From NCBI GenBank assembly GCA_017407765.1, contig JAFQVZ010000176.1, forward strand, positions 1-5,433: a stretch of 5,433 nt of DNA, written 5' to 3'. Position 1 is the stretch's first letter, and every line of letters starts with the position of its first letter. The position numbers were made by a program, and so were the translations under genes. Of the stretch, positions 1 through 5,205 are shown piece after piece. The DNA is from Clostridia bacterium (GTDB lineage Bacteria; Bacillota; Clostridia; Oscillospirales; Butyricicoccaceae). The notes under the pieces are model-generated. The model did not search any database. It had not been told where the DNA came from and was given only the letters and a program-made list of their open reading frames with translations.

Positions 1-24
1 ATTATTACAAGCATCTTTAACATG

Positions 25-52
25 ATTATAGTATTTATTCAAATAATGTCAA
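25..52 (-). promoter_or_regulatory. Perfect-hexamer sigma-A promoter firing leftward out of the window
   Basis: On the minus strand a -35 TTGACA (52 to 47) is followed after 16 bases by a -10 TATAAT (30 to 25). Both hexamers match the housekeeping consensus exactly. Transcription would start near position 18 and proceed leftward, so it must serve a gene or RNA beyond the left edge. It lies downstream of the terminator at 111-140, so it begins a new transcription unit rather than feeding the cluster seen here. The rest of 1-110 is AT-rich and I see no coding in it. Confidence 0.7.
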
Positions 53-110
53 TAGCCTCTGCAAATATTTATTCACCACTTTAGCATGATTTTAAATTGT
101 CCAGCATTTG

Positions 111-140
111 AAAAAAGGGAGGCCGCAGCCTCCCTTTTTT
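111..140 (-). terminator. Rho-independent terminator of the leftward cluster
   Basis: A perfect 13-bp inverted repeat (111-123 with 128-140) has a 4-base CGCA loop. The stem core is GC-rich (GGGAGGC with GCCTCCC) and is flanked by six A and six T, so it gives a U-tract on either strand. It begins 7 bases past the DUF3842 stop codon, which makes it the natural end of the leftward transcript. The symmetry would also let it stop rightward transcription. Confidence 0.92.
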
Positions 141-147
141 GCATTAT

Positions 148-558
148 TCATATATTACGGCAAACCAGCTCGACGGCATTTTCCACCAGCTTTGCCATGG
201 GAATGTCTCCCACTCCGGCGATCATGTTGTCGCAGTGATTAACCGGAATAAGCACCCTTACGGCATTGCTCTGGCCTACGGCAAGGGCCATCTTCGGTGT
301 GACCTCGCCAAACAGCGAGTCGGCCACAGCTATACCTATGGGGCCCACTATAATATCGGCCTTGCGGCAGCCAACGATAACGGCATTTTCGCCGGTGGCG
401 CCGTTGTCGGCCCCGGCCTTGAGCATATTCGAGGTGGCAAGGGCATTGGTGCCCACAGCGGTGATCTCGATGTCGGCCTCCAGCTGCTTGAGCGCAAGGG
501 TCAGCTGGCGGCCTATGCCGCCCCCCTGCCCGTCTATTATAAGTACCTTTTTGGGCAT
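148..558 (-). CDS. DUF3842 family protein
   Basis: A 136-residue protein matching the small, mostly clostridial DUF3842 family, whose biochemical role is not established. The N-terminus is a beta strand followed by a glycine-rich loop, IDGQGGGIGRQL at residues 8-19, which resembles a Rossmann-type nucleotide-binding loop. Further family signatures are GTNALATSNMLKAG (36-49), NGATGENA (52-59) and VGPIGI (71-76). Length is normal for the family and nothing is missing. The ATG at 558 has a good AAGGAG site (573-568) at 9 bases. It lies 57 bases after the sfsA stop and just before a strong terminator, so it is probably the last gene of the sirtuin cluster. I see no convincing promoter of its own in the gap. 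It is rich in ATA isoleucine codons, unlike the acetyltransferase gene. The family call is firm; nucleotide binding is inferred from the glycine loop only. Confidence 0.9.
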   Translation of the reverse strand: MPKKVLIIDGQGGGIGRQLTLALKQLEADIEITAVGTNALATSNMLKAGADNGATGENAVIVGCRKADIIVGPIGIAVADSLFGEVTPKMALAVGQSNAVRVLIPVNHCDNMIAGVGDIPMAKLVENAVELVCRNI

Positions 559-615
559 TTTTCTCTACTCCTTTTTTACAAAAAGTAAACCACAACATGG
601 GCTTGGGGTCAATAG

Positions 616-1290
616 TTAAAGCTCAACTTCTACAGGCGAGTCTATCATCACTTTGCCCGGAACCACATTGCAGTCATAGGCAAGCACCTTCACTCCGGCC
701 TCCGAGGCATCGCAAAGGGCCTCGGCAAACTCGGGGTGGGTCTCGCGGTTGGGCCTGAACACCTTTGGCGCCTTCATCTGGATTACAAAGAACACCATGG
801 CATCCAGCCCCGCCTTTTTCACCTCGATAAGCTCCCTCAGGTGCTTGACCCCCCTATCGGTAGGCGCATCGGGAAATAGAGCAACGCCCTCCCGCTCAAG
901 GGTGCAGCCCTTGACCTCGACATAACACTCTTTTCCGCCTGCCCTGAGCCTGAAGTCGAAACGCGAACTCCCGTATCTGACCTCGCTCTTTATCTCTTCA
1001 AGGTCTTTTATATTCTCCTTTGCCCACTCGGCAAAAAGCTTGTTTGGAGCCTGCGAGTCCATATTTACAATGACGCCGCCGCGGTCCACCGTAATGAGGT
1101 CATATTTCGTCTTTCGCGCAGGATTGCCGCTCTCCTCCACCCACACCCTCGCTCCGGGAATAAGCAGTTCGCGGCATCTGCCGGTGTTTTTCACATGGCA
1201 GACCTCAACACTTCCGTCTATTTCTATATTTGCTATGAAACGGTTGGGACGGCTCAGGAAAACGCCCTCCCGTATATTTCTGTATTCCAT
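616..1290 (-). CDS. sfsA: SfsA, DNA/RNA nuclease-like protein (sugar fermentation stimulation family)
   Basis: A 224-residue SfsA homologue, close to the roughly 230-residue family norm. Family knowledge: an N-terminal OB-like domain joined to a PD-(D/E)XK nuclease-like domain. The family was named from an Escherichia coli gene whose overexpression stimulates maltose use, and its physiological role is still unclear. Seen here: FLSRPNRFIA (11-20), the HVKNTGRCREL core (32-42), SRFDF around Asp112, the YVEVKGCTL strand (123-131) with Glu125 and Lys127, and FPDAPTDRGVKHL (139-151). Asp112, Glu125 and Lys127 fit the metal-dependent nuclease triad. I chose the ATG at 1290 because GGGAGG lies just upstream and the upstream stop codon overlaps it (TAATG, one shared base). 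A TTG at 1302 in frame adds four residues but has no ribosome binding site. Third gene of the leftward cluster. Identity is secure; nuclease activity in this organism is inferred. Confidence 0.95.
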   Translation of the reverse strand: MEYRNIREGVFLSRPNRFIANIEIDGSVEVCHVKNTGRCRELLIPGARVWVEESGNPARKTKYDLITVDRGGVIVNMDSQAPNKLFAEWAKENIKDLEEIKSEVRYGSSRFDFRLRAGGKECYVEVKGCTLEREGVALFPDAPTDRGVKHLRELIEVKKAGLDAMVFFVIQMKAPKVFRPNRETHPEFAEALCDASEAGVKVLAYDCNVVPGKVMIDSPVEVEL

Positions 1291-2075
1291 TATTCCTCCC
1301 AACTGTCCATCACGGTCTGTTCGTCTTCCTCAGGCTCACATTCAAACCTGATGGGGCGAGTTATAACATCTATGCCGGCCTTTTTGGCCTGCCTGTGCTG
1401 TTCGCGCCTCGGCACTTCAAAAAGCCTGCCGTTTTTCACGAACCTCGCTCCCGTCTGCTTGAAAACAAAATCAACATTATTCTCAATGCATTGCCGCCTC
1501 AGGTCAAGGATCCATTCATAATGGCATTCGCGCACACCTATGCCCGACTCGCCTCCGCACACGATCCTGTCGATCTTGCCCGAGCTCAGATACCTGCCCA
1601 GCTCGATGGGCCCCAGCAATGGCTCGCAGGCAAGGCTTTTATATTTTACAGGTGCTTCGAGATAGATGGGCAGGCGGCGATCGGCCATGGCCTGATTCTC
1701 CACGGTGCAGGCGATCGAGACATTATCATAGCCTTCGCCCCAATCGTCAGGGATACATTCATAAAGCCGGTGGATGCGCTTGGTTATCATGAAAAAATGC
1801 AGGTCAGGTCGAGAAGCCATCATCTTCCATGCATCCTTTCGCCAGCTGTCAGCATCTTCAACGAAAAAATCGGAGGTAAAGCAGGTATATACGATCTCTC
1901 CCGACGGTATTCTGTAGCTTCCGTCGCGCTTATGCCTGAGCGGAAGATCGAACTCGCCCGTTTTTCGGACGATAGAGCTGTCGCGTCCGTGTCGGGCATC
2001 CATGCGGTAGACATAGCAATGCCTGCACCCTTCCGAAAACTTATGGCAGCCGTGCCACGGATTCCATCCTGCCAT
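1290..2075 (-). CDS. DUF5131 (phage Gp37/Gp68-like) cysteine-motif protein
   Basis: A 261-residue member of the DUF5131 or Gp37/Gp68 family, first named from mycobacteriophage proteins but widespread in bacterial chromosomes; the function is not established. Visible hallmarks are the N-terminal WNPWHGC...GCRHCY motif with Cys10, Cys17 and Cys20 (C-x6-C-x2-C), the FFMITKR strand, ACEPLLGPIEL, the CGGESG loop and the FVFKQTG segment near the C-terminus. The three-cysteine cluster suggests a metal or iron-sulfur site, but it is not the canonical C-x3-C-x2-C of radical SAM enzymes, so no activity is claimed. The C-terminal tail is acidic. I chose the ATG at 2075, one base after the sirtuin stop (TGA-T-ATG), because family members usually begin a few residues before WNPWHGC. 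A TTG at 2102 would add nine residues inside the sirtuin gene. There is no strong Shine-Dalgarno site, so translation is probably coupled to the sirtuin. Confidence 0.9.
   Translation of the reverse strand: MAGWNPWHGCHKFSEGCRHCYVYRMDARHGRDSSIVRKTGEFDLPLRHKRDGSYRIPSGEIVYTCFTSDFFVEDADSWRKDAWKMMASRPDLHFFMITKRIHRLYECIPDDWGEGYDNVSIACTVENQAMADRRLPIYLEAPVKYKSLACEPLLGPIELGRYLSSGKIDRIVCGGESGIGVRECHYEWILDLRRQCIENNVDFVFKQTGARFVKNGRLFEVPRREQHRQAKKAGIDVITRPIRFECEPEEDEQTVMDSWEE
1295..1300 (-). promoter_or_regulatory. sfsA ribosome binding site inside the end of the DUF5131 gene
   Basis: GGGAGG (1300 to 1295) encodes the last residues of the upstream protein and lies 4 bases before the sfsA ATG at 1290. 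It decides the start in favour of this ATG over the in-frame TTG at 1302. The spacing is a little short, which fits coupled re-initiation by ribosomes finishing the upstream gene. Confidence 0.75.
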
Positions 2076-2076
2076 A

Positions 2077-2811
2077 TCAGATATCTCTGCAGGCGAACTC
2101 AAGCGCTTCGCCTATGCTTCCCTCGATAAGGAGGTCGGCCCTTCGGTCATAGGGTGTGGGTGACTTATTTATAATGACCAGCGTATCGCCTCCGAAATAG
2201 TCGATGAGCCCTGCGGCAGGATAAACGCTCAGCGATGTGCCGCCGATTATCAGCATATCGGCTTCTTCCAGCGCCTCTATGCTCTTCCGAATTACCCTTT
2301 GGTTGAGTGATTCTTCATAAAGCACGACATCGGGCTTGATGAATCCGCCGCAGCTGCACCTGGGCACGCCCTCCATCCTCTCGATGTCTTCCCTGCTGTA
2401 AAAAGTACGGCAGCGCATACAGTAATTACGCTCGACACTGCCGTGGAGCTCATAAACATTACGGCTGCCCGCCGCCTGATGAAGTCCGTCGATGTTCTGG
2501 GTTATAACAGCCGTAAGCTTGCCCTTTTCCTCAAGCTTTGCAAGAGCCTTGTGAGCGCGTGAAGGCTCGACCCCCTTGACCAGTATCCTTTCGCGGTAAA
2601 AACGGAAGAACTCATCTTTATCATAATCAAAAATCGTCCTCGACAACAGTTCTTCGGGCGAATAGGCATAGTCATACTCCTGATTATAAAGGCCATCCTT
2701 ACTTCTGAAATCTGGGATGCCCGATTCGGTGCTGACGCCGGCGCCGCCGAAGAAAACGATCCTCTTTTTCTGCTCCACAAGGGCTTTGAGGCTTTCAAGT
2801 TTATCTTTCAT
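2077..2811 (-). CDS. cobB: NAD-dependent protein deacylase, Sir2 family (sirtuin)
   Basis: A 244-residue sirtuin, normal length for a bacterial single-domain enzyme. The family removes acetyl groups from lysines of cytoplasmic proteins using NAD, releasing nicotinamide and O-acetyl-ADP-ribose. All key elements are present: the NAD loop GAGVSTESGIPDFRS (23-37), TQNIDGLH (104-111), catalytic His123 in ELHGS, the zinc site Cys131-x2-Cys134 with Cys152-x-Cys154, KPDVVLYEE (159-167) and GTSLSVYP (191-198). The second zinc pair has one residue between cysteines, where many homologues have two. The Tyr-x2-Arg pair of desuccinylating sirtuins is not evident around residues 66-75, so ordinary deacetylation is more likely. 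The ATG at 2811 has an AAGGGAG site about 7 bases upstream. First gene of the leftward cluster, and divergent from an acetyltransferase gene. The catalytic family is certain; the cobB symbol is used by analogy and the substrates are unknown. Confidence 0.95.
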   Translation of the reverse strand: MKDKLESLKALVEQKKRIVFFGGAGVSTESGIPDFRSKDGLYNQEYDYAYSPEELLSRTIFDYDKDEFFRFYRERILVKGVEPSRAHKALAKLEEKGKLTAVITQNIDGLHQAAGSRNVYELHGSVERNYCMRCRTFYSREDIERMEGVPRCSCGGFIKPDVVLYEESLNQRVIRKSIEALEEADMLIIGGTSLSVYPAAGLIDYFGGDTLVIINKSPTPYDRRADLLIEGSIGEALEFACRDI

Positions 2812-2828
2812 ACAATGCTCCCTTCAAG

Positions 2829-2857
2829 TTGACAATAAAAAGGCATGGTGCTAAAGT
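2829..2857 (+). promoter_or_regulatory. Promoter of the GNAT acetyltransferase gene
   Basis: A perfect -35 TTGACA (2829-2834) is followed after 17 bases by TAAAGT (2852-2857), which matches four of six -10 bases. The start would be near 2864, leaving a leader of about 28 bases with a strong AAAAGGAG ribosome binding site (2876-2883), 8 bases before the ATG. The -35 is exact and the -10 is moderate, so the pairing is likely but not certain. Confidence 0.5.
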
Positions 2858-2860
2858 ATA
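2855..2860 (-). promoter_or_regulatory. Candidate -10 element for the sirtuin cluster
   Basis: On the minus strand TATACT (2860 to 2855) matches five of six bases of the -10 consensus. It would give a start near 2848 and a leader of about 37 bases. The region where a -35 should lie (around 2878-2883) reads CTCCTT, the complement of the acetyltransferase ribosome binding site, and is a poor match. Expression may therefore be weak or need an activator. This is the only candidate I see for the cluster. Confidence 0.35.
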
Positions 2861-2868
2861 TGTATACT
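2855..2868. repeat. Inverted repeat in the divergent control region, possible operator
   Basis: AGTATA-TG-TATACT is a perfect pair of 6-base arms around a 2-base centre. It overlaps the candidate -10 of the sirtuin gene and the -10 and start region of the acetyltransferase gene. A dimeric regulator bound here could control both genes. The arms are short and AT-rich and contain -10-like sequences themselves, so chance or promoter symmetry is also possible. Confidence 0.4.
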
Positions 2869-2891
2869 AATTTGTAAAAGGAGAACCTATC

Positions 2892-3725
2892 ATGAGCATG
2901 ACACTCCGCAAAGGCGTTATAGAAGATCTTCCCGCACTTCTTGAGATCGAAAAGAAGGCAACACCCAACCTGCTTTACCTCAACGATGTCAAAGAAGAGT
3001 TTTTCAACAATGAGATCGGCGAGCTGATCGTTGCCGAAGAAGACGGCCAGCCCATCGGCTTTGCCCGTTTCTCGGTCCAGTATGACGGCAGCGGCTGGCT
3101 TGAATGCCTCCGCGTTGATCCCGCCCATCAGAAAAAGGGCTGCGGCGCACTTATCTGGACACGTTTCATCGAGCTTTGCGACATCTTCAAGGCTCCCTAT
3201 GTCCGTATGTATACCGGCCTTACCAATTACGCTTCCCGCGTCCTCGGCGAAAGAAACGGCCTCCATGTGGCATATCAGACACGCGAAGGCACCCTTATGC
3301 TTGAAAATGCCCCCGACGTATCGGCCGAAGGCTTTGAAAAGGCCGACTGTCACCACTGCGTCGAAGCAGCCGTTGCTCCCTATGCCGAAGGATATCACGG
3401 CTATTTCTGCACCAACCGCACCTTCTATGGCCTTGGCATGCCTCTTTACAAGGGCCTTGCTCAGGAAGAGATGGTCTGGAAAAAGGGCGAAAGCATGGTA
3501 ACCATCGGCGCACGCTTCCAGAAGGACAAGGGCCTGCACATCGGCCTCATGGGCGGCGACCTCGATGAATGTGTTAGATTTGCTGTTCAGAAGTTCCGCG
3601 AGAGCGGCCTGCCCAAGCTGGTCTGCATGATCCCCTCCGAGCGCGACGATCTCCGCGCAGCTCTCGAGAAGTACGGCTTCGTATTCCCCGATGCTCAGAT
3701 CATCATGCTCGAGCGTCAGTTCTGA
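2892..3725 (+). CDS. GNAT-family N-acetyltransferase, probably tandem-domain
   Basis: A 277-residue protein with a GNAT fold in its N-terminal half. Family members transfer an acetyl group from acetyl-CoA to an amine on a small molecule or protein. Seen: the beta1-alpha1 start LRKGVIEDLPALLEIE (5-20), AEEDGQPIGFARFSV (48-62), and motif A, LRVDPAHQKKGCGAL (73-87), with the Q-x2-G-x-G pyrophosphate loop. Residues 113-124 fit motif B. The remaining 150 residues exceed a single GNAT domain. Their end (LRAALEKYGFVF, 254-265) again resembles GNAT motif B, but no second acetyl-CoA loop is evident, so the C-terminal half is probably a degenerate GNAT copy. The ATG at 2892 follows a strong AAAAGGAG site. 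Isoleucine is almost always ATC, unlike the ATA-rich neighbours, which suggests high expression. It is divergent from the sirtuin and convergent with the AI-2E-type gene. The substrate cannot be told from sequence. Confidence 0.88.
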   Translation: MSMTLRKGVIEDLPALLEIEKKATPNLLYLNDVKEEFFNNEIGELIVAEEDGQPIGFARFSVQYDGSGWLECLRVDPAHQKKGCGALIWTRFIELCDIFKAPYVRMYTGLTNYASRVLGERNGLHVAYQTREGTLMLENAPDVSAEGFEKADCHHCVEAAVAPYAEGYHGYFCTNRTFYGLGMPLYKGLAQEEMVWKKGESMVTIGARFQKDKGLHIGLMGGDLDECVRFAVQKFRESGLPKLVCMIPSERDDLRAALEKYGFVFPDAQIIMLERQF

Positions 3726-3752
3726 TATTTCTTGTTTTAATAATACCACAAA

Positions 3753-3783
3753 AGAAAGCATACCGCAAAACGGTATGCTTTCT
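3753..3783. terminator. Shared hairpin terminator between convergent genes
   Basis: A perfect 13-bp inverted repeat (3753-3765 with 3771-3783) encloses the loop CAAAA. Rightward it is followed by a T-rich run (CTTTTTATTTC), giving a good terminator for the acetyltransferase gene, whose stop lies 27 bases upstream. Leftward it starts 4 bases past the stop codon of the membrane protein gene. The T-run in that direction is partly inside the stem and shorter, so termination of that gene is likely but weaker. Confidence 0.85.
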
Positions 3784-3787
3784 CTTT

Positions 3788-5020
3788 TTATTTCTTTCTG
3801 TTTCTCTTCTTTTTGGGTTTCTGTATGGGTTCTGCTTTAAGGACCGGTCCTGCTTCTTCTTCGAACACAGGAGGCGCGGCCTGCACGGCATCTTCGGCGG
3901 AACAGCCTGCCTTCACCGCTCTGCGAGCCTCTATATCATCTCCTATTATCCTGTAAGCCGCCGCAGCCAGAGGGACCCCAAGCAGCATACCGAGAACGCC
4001 CATCACTCCGCCGCCTACCGTGATGGAGGCCAAAACGATTATTCCGGGCAAGCCAATGGACGAGCCAACTACACGGGGATAGATGAGATTGCCTTCAAAC
4101 TGCTGAAGCACCACGAGGAACACAACGAATCCAACCGCCTTGATGGGCGACACCGTGGCGATCATCAGAAATCCAACGACACCGCCGATGTATGCGCCGG
4201 CCACGGGAATAAGGGCTGTAAAACCAATAAGGGTGCCGATCATTGTGGCATAGGGCATCGAAAGCAGTTTCATGCCTATAATGCACATCACGCCGAGGAT
4301 GACCGCCTCTACACACTGGCCGACAATGAACTTATGGAAACAATCGTCAAGAACACGGCAGATATATCTGATCCTGCCGCAGTGTTCGGGCTTAAGATAT
4401 GTGTCCATAACGGCATTTACCGCCCTTCCAAGGCTCTCTTTGCCCGAAAGAACGTAAATCGAGAACACCAGCCCCACCACAAGGGTGACCATAAAGGAGC
4501 CGACCTGCCCAACGACTGTGACCGCTGCTCCGAACGCGCCGCCGATACCCTGAAGAAGCTTTTCAGCCATCTCTTTCCAGTCGATATTCCTGAGCATTTC
4601 GATCAGTTCATCGGCCTGCGTCAGCTCGACGCCAAAGTTTTCCTCAAGCAGTGCAAAACCCTTTTCCATTATGCCCGGCAGCTTCTGCACAAGCAGCTGA
4701 AGGCAGGCGCCCAGCTCGGGGATGATCATATTGCATATAACTCCTACGATCAGCGCCAGCGAAATAAACGCCAGAAAAATAGCCATGATTCGCAAGAGGC
4801 CGCGATGGCTGTCAAAAAAGCTTATCCTCGAAAGAGGAGCTTCGAAATATACCATAAGGATATTTACTATATATGCTATCACGCATCCGAGAATGAGGGG
4901 TTCGGACGCAGTCAGCACCAGCGAAATAATCCCCTCGGCAGCGCCCCAGTAGCGCGACAGAAGAAACAGCAGCATAATCCCCAGCGGGAACCACAGATGC
5001 TTTTTCAAATCGTCTTTCAT
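3788..5020 (-). CDS. AI-2E/PerM-family membrane transporter
   Basis: A 410-residue integral membrane protein of the AI-2E transporter family (the PerM, YhhT, YdiK and TqsA group). Characterised members export autoinducer-2 or act as sodium/proton antiporters or permeases, so the substrate here is open. Hydrophobic segments lie at about residues 10-24, 32-58, 76-99, 168-192, 232-254, 256-290, 294-306 and 326-356, with a soluble stretch at about 100-165, as is typical. Family motifs seen: FIVGQCVEAVILG (231-243), IPVAGAYIGG (271-280), QQFEGNLIYPRVVGSSIGLP (306-325) and GVLGMLLGVPLAA (341-353). The tail beyond residue 360 is hydrophilic, with an Ala/Pro/Glu-rich part and a very basic end (KPKKKRNRKK). 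I chose the ATG at 5020, which has GGGAGG 10 bases upstream, over an in-frame TTG at 5056 that would read through that site. Monocistronic, divergent from the Lon-like gene. Confidence 0.94.
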   Translation of the reverse strand: MKDDLKKHLWFPLGIMLLFLLSRYWGAAEGIISLVLTASEPLILGCVIAYIVNILMVYFEAPLSRISFFDSHRGLLRIMAIFLAFISLALIVGVICNMIIPELGACLQLLVQKLPGIMEKGFALLEENFGVELTQADELIEMLRNIDWKEMAEKLLQGIGGAFGAAVTVVGQVGSFMVTLVVGLVFSIYVLSGKESLGRAVNAVMDTYLKPEHCGRIRYICRVLDDCFHKFIVGQCVEAVILGVMCIIGMKLLSMPYATMIGTLIGFTALIPVAGAYIGGVVGFLMIATVSPIKAVGFVVFLVVLQQFEGNLIYPRVVGSSIGLPGIIVLASITVGGGVMGVLGMLLGVPLAAAAYRIIGDDIEARRAVKAGCSAEDAVQAAPPVFEEEAGPVLKAEPIQKPKKKRNRKK

Positions 5021-5030
5021 GTGTTTCGTT

Positions 5031-5036
5031 CCTCCC
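5031..5036 (-). promoter_or_regulatory. Ribosome binding site fixing the AI-2E-type gene start
   Basis: GGGAGG (5036 to 5031) lies 10 bases before the ATG at 5020. It excludes the in-frame TTG at 5056 as the start, since that would place the site inside the coding region and leave the first residues as a short hydrophilic leader with no family counterpart. Confidence 0.75.
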
Positions 5037-5057
5037 GAATGATCTGTCTGAATCAAG

Positions 5058-5084
5058 ATTATATTTTTTCTTATCCAAAGTCAA
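5058..5084 (-). promoter_or_regulatory. Promoter of the AI-2E-type transporter gene
   Basis: On the minus strand TTGACT (5084 to 5079, five of six matches) precedes TATAAT (5063 to 5058, exact) with an A-rich 15-base spacer. The predicted start is near 5051, about 30 bases before the ATG at 5020. The spacer is shorter than the ideal 17 bases, which would weaken the promoter; the hexamers themselves are near-consensus. Confidence 0.5.
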
Positions 5085-5142
5085 TTAACGAAATATTAAA
5101 ATTGTCCCGCCCGGAAACAAAGCCGCTATTCCGTGCCGCATC

Positions 5143-5179
5143 TTGTATCTTTGCCCGTTCCATATTATAATATTATAAA
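5143..5179 (+). promoter_or_regulatory. Promoter region of the Lon-like gene, two overlapping options
   Basis: Two pairs have 17-base spacing: TTGTAT (5143-5148) with an exact TATAAT (5166-5171), and TTGCCC (5151-5156) with TATAAA (5174-5179). Either gives a short leader before the ATG at 5206. I see no CIRCE element or CtsR-type heptanucleotide repeat, the usual stress operators of lon or chaperone genes in Firmicutes. Confidence 0.45.
5162..5177. repeat. Tandem ATATTATA repeat at the Lon-like promoter
   Basis: ATATTATA occurs twice in direct tandem (5162-5169 and 5170-5177). The inner 12 bases TATAATATTATA (5166-5177) form a perfect palindrome, so an exact TATAAT is present on both strands. 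It may simply be two overlapping -10 boxes. A regulator site is possible but nothing else supports it. Confidence 0.4.
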
Positions 5180-5205
5180 ATCATCTTTTTGAAAGGAATC
5201 GGCCT

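Noticed and set aside
139..588. A 149-codon rightward open frame opposite DUF3842
   Set aside because: It starts in the terminator-proximal region without a ribosome binding site and mirrors the conserved DUF3842 gene.
1395..2129. A 244-codon rightward open frame opposite the DUF5131 gene
   Set aside because: It lies entirely over well-supported leftward coding sequence (DUF5131 and the sirtuin end) and shows no family motif. It is a shadow frame.
2808..3761. A 317-codon leftward open frame opposite the acetyltransferase gene
   Set aside because: It is antisense to a gene with clear GNAT motifs, a strong ribosome binding site and biased codons, and its own translation shows no recognisable domain. 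A long antisense frame is expected from the strong third-position bias of the real gene.
5102..5120. Possible inverted repeat TTGT...ACAA upstream of the Lon-like gene
   Set aside because: Only the outer four bases pair consistently and the interior does not, so it is not distinguishable from chance.
4334..5170. A 278-codon rightward open frame opposite the AI-2E-type gene
   Set aside because: Its translation is rich in His, Gln and Arg with no domain, it is antisense to conserved transporter motifs, and it continues through the promoter region.
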